Shown piece by piece: positions 30,745 through 37,257 of a DNA stretch of 37,257 nt (position 1 is its first letter; each line of letters begins with the position of its first letter). Both the position numbers and the translations under genes were made by a program. The notes beneath the pieces are model-generated. The model did no database searches. It worked only from the letters and a program-made list of their open reading frames with translations, and was not told the origin of the DNA. Origin of the DNA: Candidatus Zixiibacteriota bacterium (lineage in GTDB: Bacteria; Zixibacteria; MSB-5A5; SM23-73-2); contig JAUWYR010000024.1 in NCBI GenBank assembly GCA_030615745.1, positions 1 to 37,257 on the forward strand, given 5' to 3'.

Positions 30745-33106
30745 CTATTTTTTCGACTTTTTCACAACCGCATTTCAAACATTTCAAAAACTCCCCCTTG
30801 GATTTACTTGTTTTCAAAACCATAAATTCCGCCCCGCATTCTGGACAAATTTGAGCAATGGGTTTGTCCCAGGTCGCAAAATCACATCTGGGATAGTTAG
30901 AGCACCCGAAAAATACTTTGCCTCTTCTTGTCTTTCTTTCAACCAGAAATCCATCACATCCTTTTTCAGGGCATTTTATCCCTAAAGATAAGGGTCTGGA
31001 ATATTTACATTCTGGGTATTTTGAACAGGCTAAAAATCTTCCGAATTTTCCAGTTTTTATAACTATAGGGGAGCCGCAAAGTTCACATTTTTGGTTATTT
31101 ACGATTTTCTCTTCCTCCTTTGAGACCAGAGGCTTGGTATTTTTACATTCAGGATATTTAGAACAGGCTAAAAATCTTCCAAATTTCCCTGTTTTTATAA
31201 CCATAGGGGAACCGCAAAGCTCACATTTTTGGTTATTTGCTATCTTTTCTTCCTCCTTTGAGACCAGAGGCTTGGTGTTTTTACATTCAGGATAATTAGA
31301 ACAGGCTAAAAATCTTCCATTTTTACTCCATTTGATAATCATTGGTTTTCCACATTTCTCGCATATTTCATCTGTTTTCTCCTCAAGCCGATTTTTTATT
31401 TTGATTTTCTCCTTTTCGACCTTTTTCAGAGTGGTTTCAAAAGGGAGATAAAAATCTTTCAACACTTTTACCCATTCATCCTTACCCTCTTCTATTTTAT
31501 CCAGTTCAGACTCCATATTAGCAGTGAATTTCACATTAAAAATTTGGGGGAAGTTCTCCACTAAGATTTTGTTCACAGTAATACCCAATTCAGTCGGAAC
31601 CAGCTTTCTTTTCTCAGAAGTCACATATTTTCTTTGCTTAATTGTAGTTACTATCTGAGCATAGGTGGAGGGTCTTCCAATTCCGTTAGTTTCAAGTTCC
31701 TTTATCAAACTTGCCTCAGTAAATCTGGGCGGAGGCTTGGTGAAGTGCTGTTGTGGTTTCAATTCCAAAAGCTTTAAAATTTCACCCTCTTTCAAGTCAG
31801 GTAGTTTTTCTTCCTCTTTATCCTCTGAATTCTCCTCCTTTATCTCCTGATAAACTTTAAGAAATCCATCAAAGATTAATTTAGAACTTGAAGCTCGAAA
31901 AAGATATTTCTCCGCTTCAATTTCAACTGTTTTAGTATCGTAGGAAGCCTGACTCATCTGCGACGCCACAAAACGGGACCAAATTAACTGATAGAGTCTG
32001 AATTGCTCATCTGATAAAAAATCTTTTATAGAATCCGGAGTATATTCCAGATAAGTGGGTCTGATAGCCTCATGGGCTTCCTGTGCACCTTTTTTCGATC
32101 GGTATTCTCTTGGTTTTTCTGAAAGATATTTTTCTCCGAAGTTTTTTGAGATAAAATCTCTGAGACCTTTTTTTGCTTGTTCCGATACCCTAACCGAGTC
32201 AGTCCTCATATAGGTGATCAACCCAACACTACCTTTTGACCCTAATTCTACACCCTCGTATAACTGTTGAGCTATCCCCATAGTTTTCCGTGACGGAAAG
32301 AAAAGCCTTCTGGCTGCATCCTGTTGAAGGGTGCTGGTGATAAAAGGAGGATAAGGATTGCGATGTTTCTTCTCCTTTTTAAACTCAACTACTACAAATG
32401 TTTTACTTTTAATATCATCAACTATTGTTTGAGCTTGGGTCTTTTTTCCGATTTTGAAATCTTTACCATCGATTTTAAAAAGTTTAGCATAAAACGATTG
32501 CTTTCCAAAAGTTCCTAAAAGTGCGGTTATGCTCCAGTATTCCTCAGGTATGAAATCTTCTATTTGTTTTTCCCTTTCAGATAAAATCCTCAATGCAACC
32601 GATTGAACCCTTCCTGCGCTCAGACCCCAGTAGATAGTTTCCCACAAAAATGGGCTAACTTTATACCCTACTAAACGGTCTAAAATCCTTCTTGCCTGCT
32701 GGGCATTGACTTTGTTCATATCTAAAGGACCAGCATCATTTATTCCCTTTAAGACCGCCTCTTTAGTTATCTCATTGAAACAAGCTCTGTAGATAGAGGA
32801 ATTGACTTCGTCGATCTCTTGAGCTATATGCCAGGCAATAGCCTCACCTTCCCTATCCGGATCAGGCGCTAAATAAACCTTAGAAACTTTTTTAGCCTCA
32901 TCCTTAAGCTTCGAAATAACCTTCTCTTTTCCTTTTATCACTTCATATTCTGGGCGAAAACCTTTTTTTATCTCAATGCCCAAACTCTTCTCAGGCAAAT
33001 TCCATATATGACCTTTAGTAGCCTCGACCTCCCAATTTTTACCTAAAAATTTCTTGATGGTTCTTGTTTTGGCAGGTGATTCAACTATGATCAGATTTTT
33101 TTCCAT
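30728..33106 (-). CDS. topA: DNA topoisomerase I with five C-terminal zinc ribbons
   Basis: The 792-residue type IA topoisomerase has an N-terminal Toprim domain ('[18 protein letters not shown]', '[14 protein letters not shown]') and active-site Y299 in '[13 protein letters not shown]'. 'EAHEAIRPT' and '[14 protein letters not shown]' also match the family. Five Cys4-type ribbons lie between about residues 575 and 785. Ribbons 2 and 3 are almost identical and derive from a 138-base tandem duplication. It relaxes negative supercoils. It overlaps xer downstream and follows rpoZ by 7 bases. Confidence 0.97.
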   Translation of the reverse strand: MEKNLIIVESPAKTRTIKKFLGKNWEVEATKGHIWNLPEKSLGIEIKKGFRPEYEVIKGKEKVISKLKDEAKKVSKVYLAPDPDREGEAIAWHIAQEIDEVNSSIYRACFNEITKEAVLKGINDAGPLDMNKVNAQQARRILDRLVGYKVSPFLWETIYWGLSAGRVQSVALRILSEREKQIEDFIPEEYWSITALLGTFGKQSFYAKLFKIDGKDFKIGKKTQAQTIVDDIKSKTFVVVEFKKEKKHRNPYPPFITSTLQQDAARRLFFPSRKTMGIAQQLYEGVELGSKGSVGLITYMRTDSVRVSEQAKKGLRDFISKNFGEKYLSEKPREYRSKKGAQEAHEAIRPTYLEYTPDSIKDFLSDEQFRLYQLIWSRFVASQMSQASYDTKTVEIEAEKYLFRASSSKLIFDGFLKVYQEIKEENSEDKEEEKLPDLKEGEILKLLELKPQQHFTKPPPRFTEASLIKELETNGIGRPSTYAQIVTTIKQRKYVTSEKRKLVPTELGITVNKILVENFPQIFNVKFTANMESELDKIEEGKDEWVKVLKDFYLPFETTLKKVEKEKIKIKNRLEEKTDEICEKCGKPMIIKWSKNGRFLACSNYPECKNTKPLVSKEEEKIANNQKCELCGSPMVIKTGKFGRFLACSKYPECKNTKPLVSKEEEKIVNNQKCELCGSPIVIKTGKFGRFLACSKYPECKYSRPLSLGIKCPEKGCDGFLVERKTRRGKVFFGCSNYPRCDFATWDKPIAQICPECGAEFMVLKTSKSKGEFLKCLKCGCEKVEKIDVKNE
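31020..31296 (-). repeat. 138-base tandem duplication within topA zinc-ribbon region
   Basis: TTTGAGACCAGAGGCTTGGT recurs at exactly 138 bases (31121 and 31259), as do the surrounding GAACAGGCTAAAAATCTTCC and CCGCAAAG-TCACATTTTTGG stretches. The unit is 46 codons, in frame. Confidence 0.85.
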
Positions 33107-33113
33107 AAAAATA

Positions 33114-33356
33114 TTATTTTCGTGGGAACTCGAACTTGATCTTCCCCTCTAAAAGATCCTTCAATGCCTTTCTTACAACTTTTGTGGAACTATCAATCTC
33201 CATCTCCTGTTCACCCTCTTCTTCAGATGAATCTAATTTCTCTTTCTCAGTCAGTCTCTCGCTGTTTAATTTTCTGGCGTGTTTTGCTGCGATCAAAACC
33301 GCAGCATACCTGTTTTTTGCTATTTTCTCTAATTTATCAATAGGTATACTTTCCAT
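33114..33356 (-). CDS. rpoZ: RNA polymerase omega subunit
   Basis: The 80-residue product starts at ATG 33356 with GAGAGGAGA just upstream; an upstream in-frame start would overlap gmk and lacks a ribosome site. The family motif 'NRYAAVLIAAKHARKLN' follows 'MESIPIDKLEKIAK'. An acidic linker ('SSEEEGEQEMEID') then leads to 'KVVRKALKDLLEGKIKFEF', the typical omega C-terminus. It promotes beta-prime folding and RNA polymerase assembly. The order yicC-gmk-rpoZ is classic. Confidence 0.95.
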   Translation of the reverse strand: MESIPIDKLEKIAKNRYAAVLIAAKHARKLNSERLTEKEKLDSSEEEGEQEMEIDSSTKVVRKALKDLLEGKIKFEFPRK

Positions 33357-33370
33357 TTTCTCTCCTCTAT

Positions 33371-33991
33371 TTATAAGCCCTTGCCCCACAGATTAAAATC
33401 AAATCTTTTAGACTTATTTTTTTCAACTGAAATTATATTCTCCACCTCTTTCACTGTCTGATTTAGGTTTTCGTTCACCAGGACATAATCATAATTCGAC
33501 CAGAAAGAGATTTCCTTTACAGCACTTTTAAGCCTTTTTTTCATATCTTCCCTTTTATCAGTAGCTCTTTTTTTAAGTCTTTTTTTAAGTTCCTCTAATG
33601 ATGGGGGTAACATAAATATCAATACGCTTTCAGGATATAACCGTTTGATTGCAAAAGCTCCCTGAACATCAAGCACCATAATTAAGGTCTTTTTTTCTTT
33701 TTTTGCCCACTCAATTACCTTTTTAGAAGTCCCATAGTAATCGCCGTATACACAAGCCCACTCAGCAAACTCTTTTCTTTTTATCATTTTTTCGAACTCT
33801 TTTCCCCCCACGAAATGATAGTCTTTTCCATCTACCTCTCCTTTCCTTTTCTCTCGGGTGGTAAAAGATACAGAATAAAGATATTCAGGATGCCTTTTTA
33901 AAACTTTTTTGCAGACAGTTGTTTTCCCCGCTCCCGATGGCGATGATATTACAACAAGTAAAGGCTTTCTCTTCACTGCGATTTTAGCCAT
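33371..33991 (-). CDS. gmk: Guanylate kinase
   Basis: The 206-residue protein has a P-loop in 'SSPSGAGKTT' (about 16-25) and the GMP-binding segment 'SVSFTTREKRKGEVDGKDYHFV'. 'GDYYGTSKKVIE' (GMP lid), 'VLDVQGAFAIK' and the LID 'KKRATDKREDMKKRL' follow. It phosphorylates GMP to GDP. It is 14 bases upstream of rpoZ. In many bacteria gmk, rpoZ and relA-type genes are linked; here no spoT follows. Confidence 0.96.
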   Translation of the reverse strand: MAKIAVKRKPLLVVISSPSGAGKTTVCKKVLKRHPEYLYSVSFTTREKRKGEVDGKDYHFVGGKEFEKMIKRKEFAEWACVYGDYYGTSKKVIEWAKKEKKTLIMVLDVQGAFAIKRLYPESVLIFMLPPSLEELKKRLKKRATDKREDMKKRLKSAVKEISFWSNYDYVLVNENLNQTVKEVENIISVEKNKSKRFDFNLWGKGL

Positions 33992-34172
33992 GGATTTAAT
34001 ATATTGAAAAACCTAAAAGTGTTCATCTGAACCGAAAAAGAAACGACAAGTACTTTTTGGAATCGATTAACCTCTTTGCTTATGACCTTTTTCCTAAGTT
34101 TTTAAATATAAAAATAAACCCAAAAAGATTTATCTAAATACAAGTTTTATCGGGATAAAAAAGGCTTTAAAC

Positions 34173-35051
34173 TCATTCTATATTCTGAACCTGTTCCCTT
34201 AACTTCTCTATCTCCTCTTTTAAGAGTATAACCTTTTGTAATATCTCTGGATGAATAGCTTTAGATCCTATAGTATTAGCTTCCCTATTCATCTCCTGAA
34301 GAAGAAAAGTTAACCTTTTCCCTACAGCTTCATTCTCCTTCAAAGCAGAAAGGAATTGTTGGTTATGGGATCTGAACCTGACACACTCCTCAGTCACATC
34401 AGATCTCTCAGCCAAAATACCTGCCTCCATTGCGATCCTTTGCTGGCCCAGTTCGAAATCATCCAAAATCTCAGATATCCTTTTTTTCAATCTCTTTTGA
34501 TACCATTCAAAATTTAGCTGGGATAATTTCTCAATCTCATCTATGGTATTCTCAAGTTTTTCCACCCTTCTTTTTAAATCCTCAGCCAATTTCTCACCCT
34601 CGAACCTTCTCATCTTATCTATCTGTTCAAGGGCAGAGAGGGTGACTTCCTTTATAATCCTCCAAGCCTTTTCTTGCTCATATTCCTCCTTCTCAATTTT
34701 TAAAATGTCTGGAAGATTGACAAAATCTTTGAGTTCTATTTCTCCTTTCAGATTATATTTTTTTTTCATCTCTTTAAAAATAGAATAGTAGACATCCGCT
34801 ACCTCAGTATTGAGCTTAACAAAAGAAGATGGTGGGAGTTCCTCCTCCCAGCCTAAAATGAAGTTGATTTTCCCCCTTTTTATTTTAGTTAAAATAAGTT
34901 TTTTGATTTCACTCTCAAGCTCAGATAAAAACTTTGGCAATCTGAATTGGATATCACAGAAGCGATTATTAACCGATGTTATCTCCACTGTCACTCCTAC
35001 CCCCTCTTTCGAAACCTCAGCTTTGCCAAATCCGGTCATACTTGCGACCAT
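34173..35051 (-). CDS. yicC: YicC/YloC-family endoribonuclease-like protein
   Basis: The 292-residue protein opens with the hallmark 'MTGFGKAE' and 'VNNRFCDIQFRLP'. A charged helical middle and the C-terminal 'ERSDVTEECVRFRSHNQQF', 'LTFLLQEMNREANTIGSKA' (DUF1732) and 'LKEEIEKLREQVQNIE' follow. Members have been reported as endoribonucleases. It heads the yicC-gmk-rpoZ unit; a 180-base gap to gmk holds no remA-like gene and may contain a second promoter. A GAGAGGTAGAAA ribosome site precedes the ATG. Confidence 0.95.
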   Translation of the reverse strand: MVASMTGFGKAEVSKEGVGVTVEITSVNNRFCDIQFRLPKFLSELESEIKKLILTKIKRGKINFILGWEEELPPSSFVKLNTEVADVYYSIFKEMKKKYNLKGEIELKDFVNLPDILKIEKEEYEQEKAWRIIKEVTLSALEQIDKMRRFEGEKLAEDLKRRVEKLENTIDEIEKLSQLNFEWYQKRLKKRISEILDDFELGQQRIAMEAGILAERSDVTEECVRFRSHNQQFLSALKENEAVGKRLTFLLQEMNREANTIGSKAIHPEILQKVILLKEEIEKLREQVQNIE

Positions 35052-35073
35052 TTTCTACCTCTCAAAAAGCAAT

Positions 35074-35101
35074 ATTATAACTTATAAGAAAAATTTGTCA
35101 A
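35074..35101 (-). promoter_or_regulatory. yicC operon promoter
   Basis: The minus strand has TTGACA (35101-35096), a 16-base spacer and a perfect TATAAT (35079-35074), about 23 bases ahead of the yicC ATG. It is the best consensus promoter in the window. Confidence 0.8.
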
Positions 35102-35380
35102 CTTTAATATTTCAGTTATCTTGCCCTCTGCAAGTATATTATATCTTTATATTTTATTAACATAACTATCAGAAAACTCAGGAACAAGTTAAAAAATTCA
35201 AAATCTATGCCAATATTACAACTGTTTTGTGTTTAAAAATGTTTGAGAATAATTATAATTTCAAAAGGGTTATAAAATAGCTGGAAGGATAAAATATTTT
35301 TTGAGTGGGTTCAGATTAAGAGATAAACTCAGAGATAGGCGCGGGAATTTATCCCCCCACGGTAGAGTTTTAACTTACTA

Positions 35381-35490
35381 ACAGGGTGGGGGACCACCTT
35401 TGAGTAAATAGTTTGCTAAGTAGATTACATCGCTGAGGTTGATACTTCCATCATCATTGGCATCGCCGCGCGGGCCTGCAAATTTATTTT
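35381..35490 (-). pseudogene. Orphan single dockerin repeat
   Basis: The minus frame reads '[19 protein letters not shown]', then '[15 protein letters not shown]' and a TAG stop. It is preceded in frame by a TAA within a few codons, so there is no room for a gene. It is almost the same as the second repeat of the dockerin just upstream. It looks like a left-over from duplication or deletion of a dockerin gene. Confidence 0.75.
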
Positions 35491-35759
35491 AATATAATTA
35501 CCAAAATATACGAGGACAAGTTAAAAATTCGAAAAAAAATCTACGTCTTTTGATTTTAATAGCTTATAGGCTTAACCAGAAAAGACTTTTTTTAGCTTTG
35601 TTTGGAAAAATATCTAACTAAAGACTTTGCTATAAACATTTTGTATTTTTTCATCTAAAGAAAACCTAAAAGGAGCGCTACTTTCTACCTGTTTAGTTAC
35701 AAATAAACCTTATGTATATTATCGATTCAAGCCTAACCGATTTATCTAGATAAAATGAA

Positions 35760-35782
35760 AAGCCCTCAAAATATGAGGGCTT
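35760..35782 (-). terminator. Terminator after the dockerin segment
   Basis: AAGCCCTC-(7)-GAGGGCTT forms a perfect 8-bp stem. On the minus strand it is followed by TTCATTTT. It lies about 27 bases past the stop of the dockerin frame, so the dockerin is still within a normal gene end. Confidence 0.75.
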
Positions 35783-35808
35783 CATTCGATTTATCTGTTC
35801 AAAGAATC

Positions 35809-36030
35809 TCAGCCTAATGGAGGTGGCCCACCTTTGAACAAGTACCTTGCTAAATAGATTACATCTTCTAAGTTCACCGTGTTATCGCAATTAACATCAC
35901 CTGAATAATAGTGATGAGGCGGTGGTCCTCCTTTAAACAGATAGTTCGCTAAGTAAACCACATCGCCGAGAGAAAGATAGTGATCATTATCAGCATCCCC
36001 GCACATCATATCTCCGATCACTACATGACC
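35809..36030 (-). CDS. Two-repeat dockerin domain in frame behind an amber codon
   Basis: This frame is the direct continuation of the protein at 36031-37257: after TAG (36033-36031) it reads GHVVIGDMMCGDADND, 'LSLGDVVYLANYLFKGGPPP', then 'GDVNCDNTVNLEDVIYLARY', FKGGPPPLG and TGA. Both Ca-loops are complete, so the domain itself is undamaged. A GTG (36021) exists, but no convincing ribosome site precedes it, so independent translation is doubtful. Likely it is the C-terminus of the upstream protein, split by one nonsense codon or reached by readthrough. Confidence 0.75.
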   Translation of the reverse strand, partial: GHVVIGDMMCGDADNDHYLSLGDVVYLANYLFKGGPPPHHYYSGDVNCDNTVNLEDVIYLARYLFKGGPPPLG

Positions 36031-37257
36031 CTAGATAAACTCGAGCTCGACTTCCATAGCGTTTTCATCCCAGAAACCTAAATGATTTTCTGGAGGGATC
36101 ATACAAGTGTCAATATCCACAGTCTGCTCTGGAGCGTTTTCATCAATGCTGAAATATAGATTGGCCAGAAGTCCTTCACCAGAGGGGATAGATGGTTCGG
36201 CTAAAACTACCACGCCAATTAAGATAGTCTTCTCTAATTCATTAATATTACCAACCTTTAGCCCAACATAATCTACCCGAGAACCTACAAAGGAAACCGA
36301 ATCACAAACTAAATCTGAGCTGCTATATTTCAAGGGAACATCAATTCCTGCCAAGGGGACAGTATTGTGAAAGTAAACCGGAACCACGACCTGAGTACCA
36401 GGAAACCCAGCTACCGTTGCTACGCTCACCGAGTTTTCGGTCGGAGGGGTAGAGGAGTTCACAGTTAAAATAACCAATACACTCTCAGGTGAATTAGTAG
36501 CCTCTTCGCATGAAATGACTATATAATCATAATAACTATTCGCTACCAATCCGGTTATATCCACAATCAGTTCAACATCAGATGGAGCTGTACTTTGATA
36601 ACTGCTTAAACTGAGCCAATCAGCATTTTCGGTGGCAGTCCAGTTAAGGGCACCTCCCCCACCATTGCTTATATTTAAAATTTGAGGAGTAGGATTATCT
36701 TCTCCTTCAACTGCGCTGAAGCTGAATCTTTTGGAACTCAAAACAATTGTTGGCACATTCGATTTAACGGTCAAAGTCACTGGAATAGTTTTTGGACTGT
36801 TCCAGGCACCCTCAGCCTCTATAATAATAGAGGTAGAATACACTCCAATCTCCAGTCCAGTAATGTCCACTGATAAAGTGACCTCAGAAGGGGCTGTGCC
36901 TGAAGTTGGATTCAGTGTCAACCAACCAGCATCCTCAACTGCTGTCCAGTTCAAATCGCCAACACCAATATTGCTAATTGAAAGGATTTGATCAGAAGGG
37001 TTTTCACCTCCAATCTCGGCTGTGAAGTTGAAGTAAGAAGGAAAAGCAGAGATGATTGGTACAGTATCTGGAGGAGCACCAGTTAGATCGAGTTGGTAGA
37101 TATGGTCGGTTACGGCATCTGAGACCCAGAGATATTGACCATCCCACTCTAACTCCGTAGCATTAGTCCCTGGACCAGGAAATGCCCACAAAAGCTCACC
37201 TTGGCGAGTCAACTTGTAAATCATACCATCATAACAATCACATATAAAGAAACTCTC
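36031..37257 (-). CDS. Secreted propeller - BACON x2 - cohesin-like protein, N-terminus cut by window edge
   Basis: The frame is open to the right edge, so the 408 visible residues are a C-terminal part. First comes the end of a beta-propeller ('GMIYKLTRQGELLWAFPGPG', 'DGQYLWVSDAVTDHIYQLD'). Two BACON-type Ig-like domains follow (about 75-160 and 170-255), each with 'ISNxGxGxLNWTAxExAxWLxL' reduced here to 'LNWTAVEDAGWLTL' and 'LNWTATENADWLSL'. A cohesin-like domain (about 260-400) has 'GTQVVVPVYFHNTVPLAGIDVPL' (21+ residues; key part 'VPVYFHNTVPLAGI') and 'PSGEGLLANLYFSI', as in the 11066 protein. TAG ends the frame just before a dockerin. It is probably an extracellular binding protein. Confidence 0.8.
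   Translation of the reverse strand, partial: ESFFICDCYDGMIYKLTRQGELLWAFPGPGTNATELEWDGQYLWVSDAVTDHIYQLDLTGAPPDTVPIISAFPSYFNFTAEIGGENPSDQILSISNIGVGDLNWTAVEDAGWLTLNPTSGTAPSEVTLSVDITGLEIGVYSTSIIIEAEGAWNSPKTIPVTLTVKSNVPTIVLSSKRFSFSAVEGEDNPTPQILNISNGGGGALNWTATENADWLSLSSYQSTAPSDVELIVDITGLVANSYYDYIVISCEEATNSPESVLVILTVNSSTPPTENSVSVATVAGFPGTQVVVPVYFHNTVPLAGIDVPLKYSSSDLVCDSVSFVGSRVDYVGLKVGNINELEKTILIGVVVLAEPSIPSGEGLLANLYFSIDENAPEQTVDIDTCMIPPENHLGFWDENAMEVELEFI

Larger units (their letters stand above)
35052..35808. other. Intergenic region with an orphan dockerin fragment
   Basis: This 757-base stretch holds the yicC promoter, the dockerin fragment (35381-35490), the terminator at 35760 and AT-rich filler. 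Imperfect direct repeats (ACAAGTTAAAAATTCnAAA-like at about 35184 and 35516) flank the dockerin fragment. Confidence 0.65.

Noticed and set aside
30918-31295. 125-codon plus-strand frame opposite topA
   Set aside because: It mirrors the repeated zinc-ribbon codons; topA is unmistakable on the minus strand.
35809-37257. Genome-wide reassignment of TAG (e.g. pyrrolysine)
   Set aside because: Several ordinary genes here end at TAG at their normal family length, and no pyl genes are visible.

Overview
The window looks like a piece of an uncultured bacterial chromosome, probably from the FCB-like candidate phyla (Zixibacteria / KSB1 / WOR-3 type lineages). This placement is an inference from domain style. 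Several secreted proteins end in type-I-dockerin-like repeats of the form GDxNxDxxxxLxDVxYLANYLxKGGPxP. One ends in a 'YPNPFNP' FlgD-Ig / T9SS-like C-terminal domain, and cohesin-like, BACON and LVIVD-propeller modules are present. Most of the window is AT-rich, with TTGACA-N16/17-TAtAaT promoters and AGGAG ribosome sites. TAA, TGA and TAG are all used as ordinary stops.

Layout: 1-2229 (-) is a GC-rich secreted FTP/fungalysin-like metallopeptidase, cut by the left edge. 2776-4638 (+) is a gingipain-like C25 peptidase with a dockerin. 4947-7428 (-) holds ridA, an unknown gene and a D-cysteine desulfhydrase/ACC-deaminase-like gene. 7583-9406 (+) holds ruvX, mltG and an initiator tRNA-Met. 9588-10572 (-) holds a CPPC thioredoxin and a RelA-type zinc-finger/winged-helix protein. 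11066-11872 (+) is a cohesin-like secreted protein behind a long structured leader. 12315-13484 (-) is a DUF819 membrane protein, followed by a broken dockerin remnant. 14223-15443 (-) holds a nitrilase-family amidohydrolase and a stand-alone receiver. 15723-16817 (+) is rlmN. 17036-21590 (-) holds an RNase-H-like unknown, a hotdog thioesterase, a TPR/peptidase/DOMON fusion and argF. 21781-27299 (+) holds a beta-helix protein, a PilZ-PilT fusion and a 14-blade LVIVD propeller with dockerin. 27825-35051 (-) is a housekeeping cluster, yicC-gmk-rpoZ-topA-xer-hslV-hslU. 35381-37257 (-) is a propeller/BACON/cohesin protein whose dockerin lies beyond an in-frame TAG, plus an orphan dockerin piece.

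Three themes run through the window. First, there is a secreted/surface system with cohesin-like modules on two proteins and dockerin-like modules on at least three intact or near-intact loci plus two remnants, several of them under strong promoters with long leaders. Second, the intergenic regions are packed with families of palindromic repeats. In one family the arms change in a compensated way around a fixed GTTGGTCTTAAGACCAAC core. Third, there are unusual regulatory fusions: PilZ joined to the pilus retraction ATPase, and a RelA zinc-finger domain joined to a winged helix.
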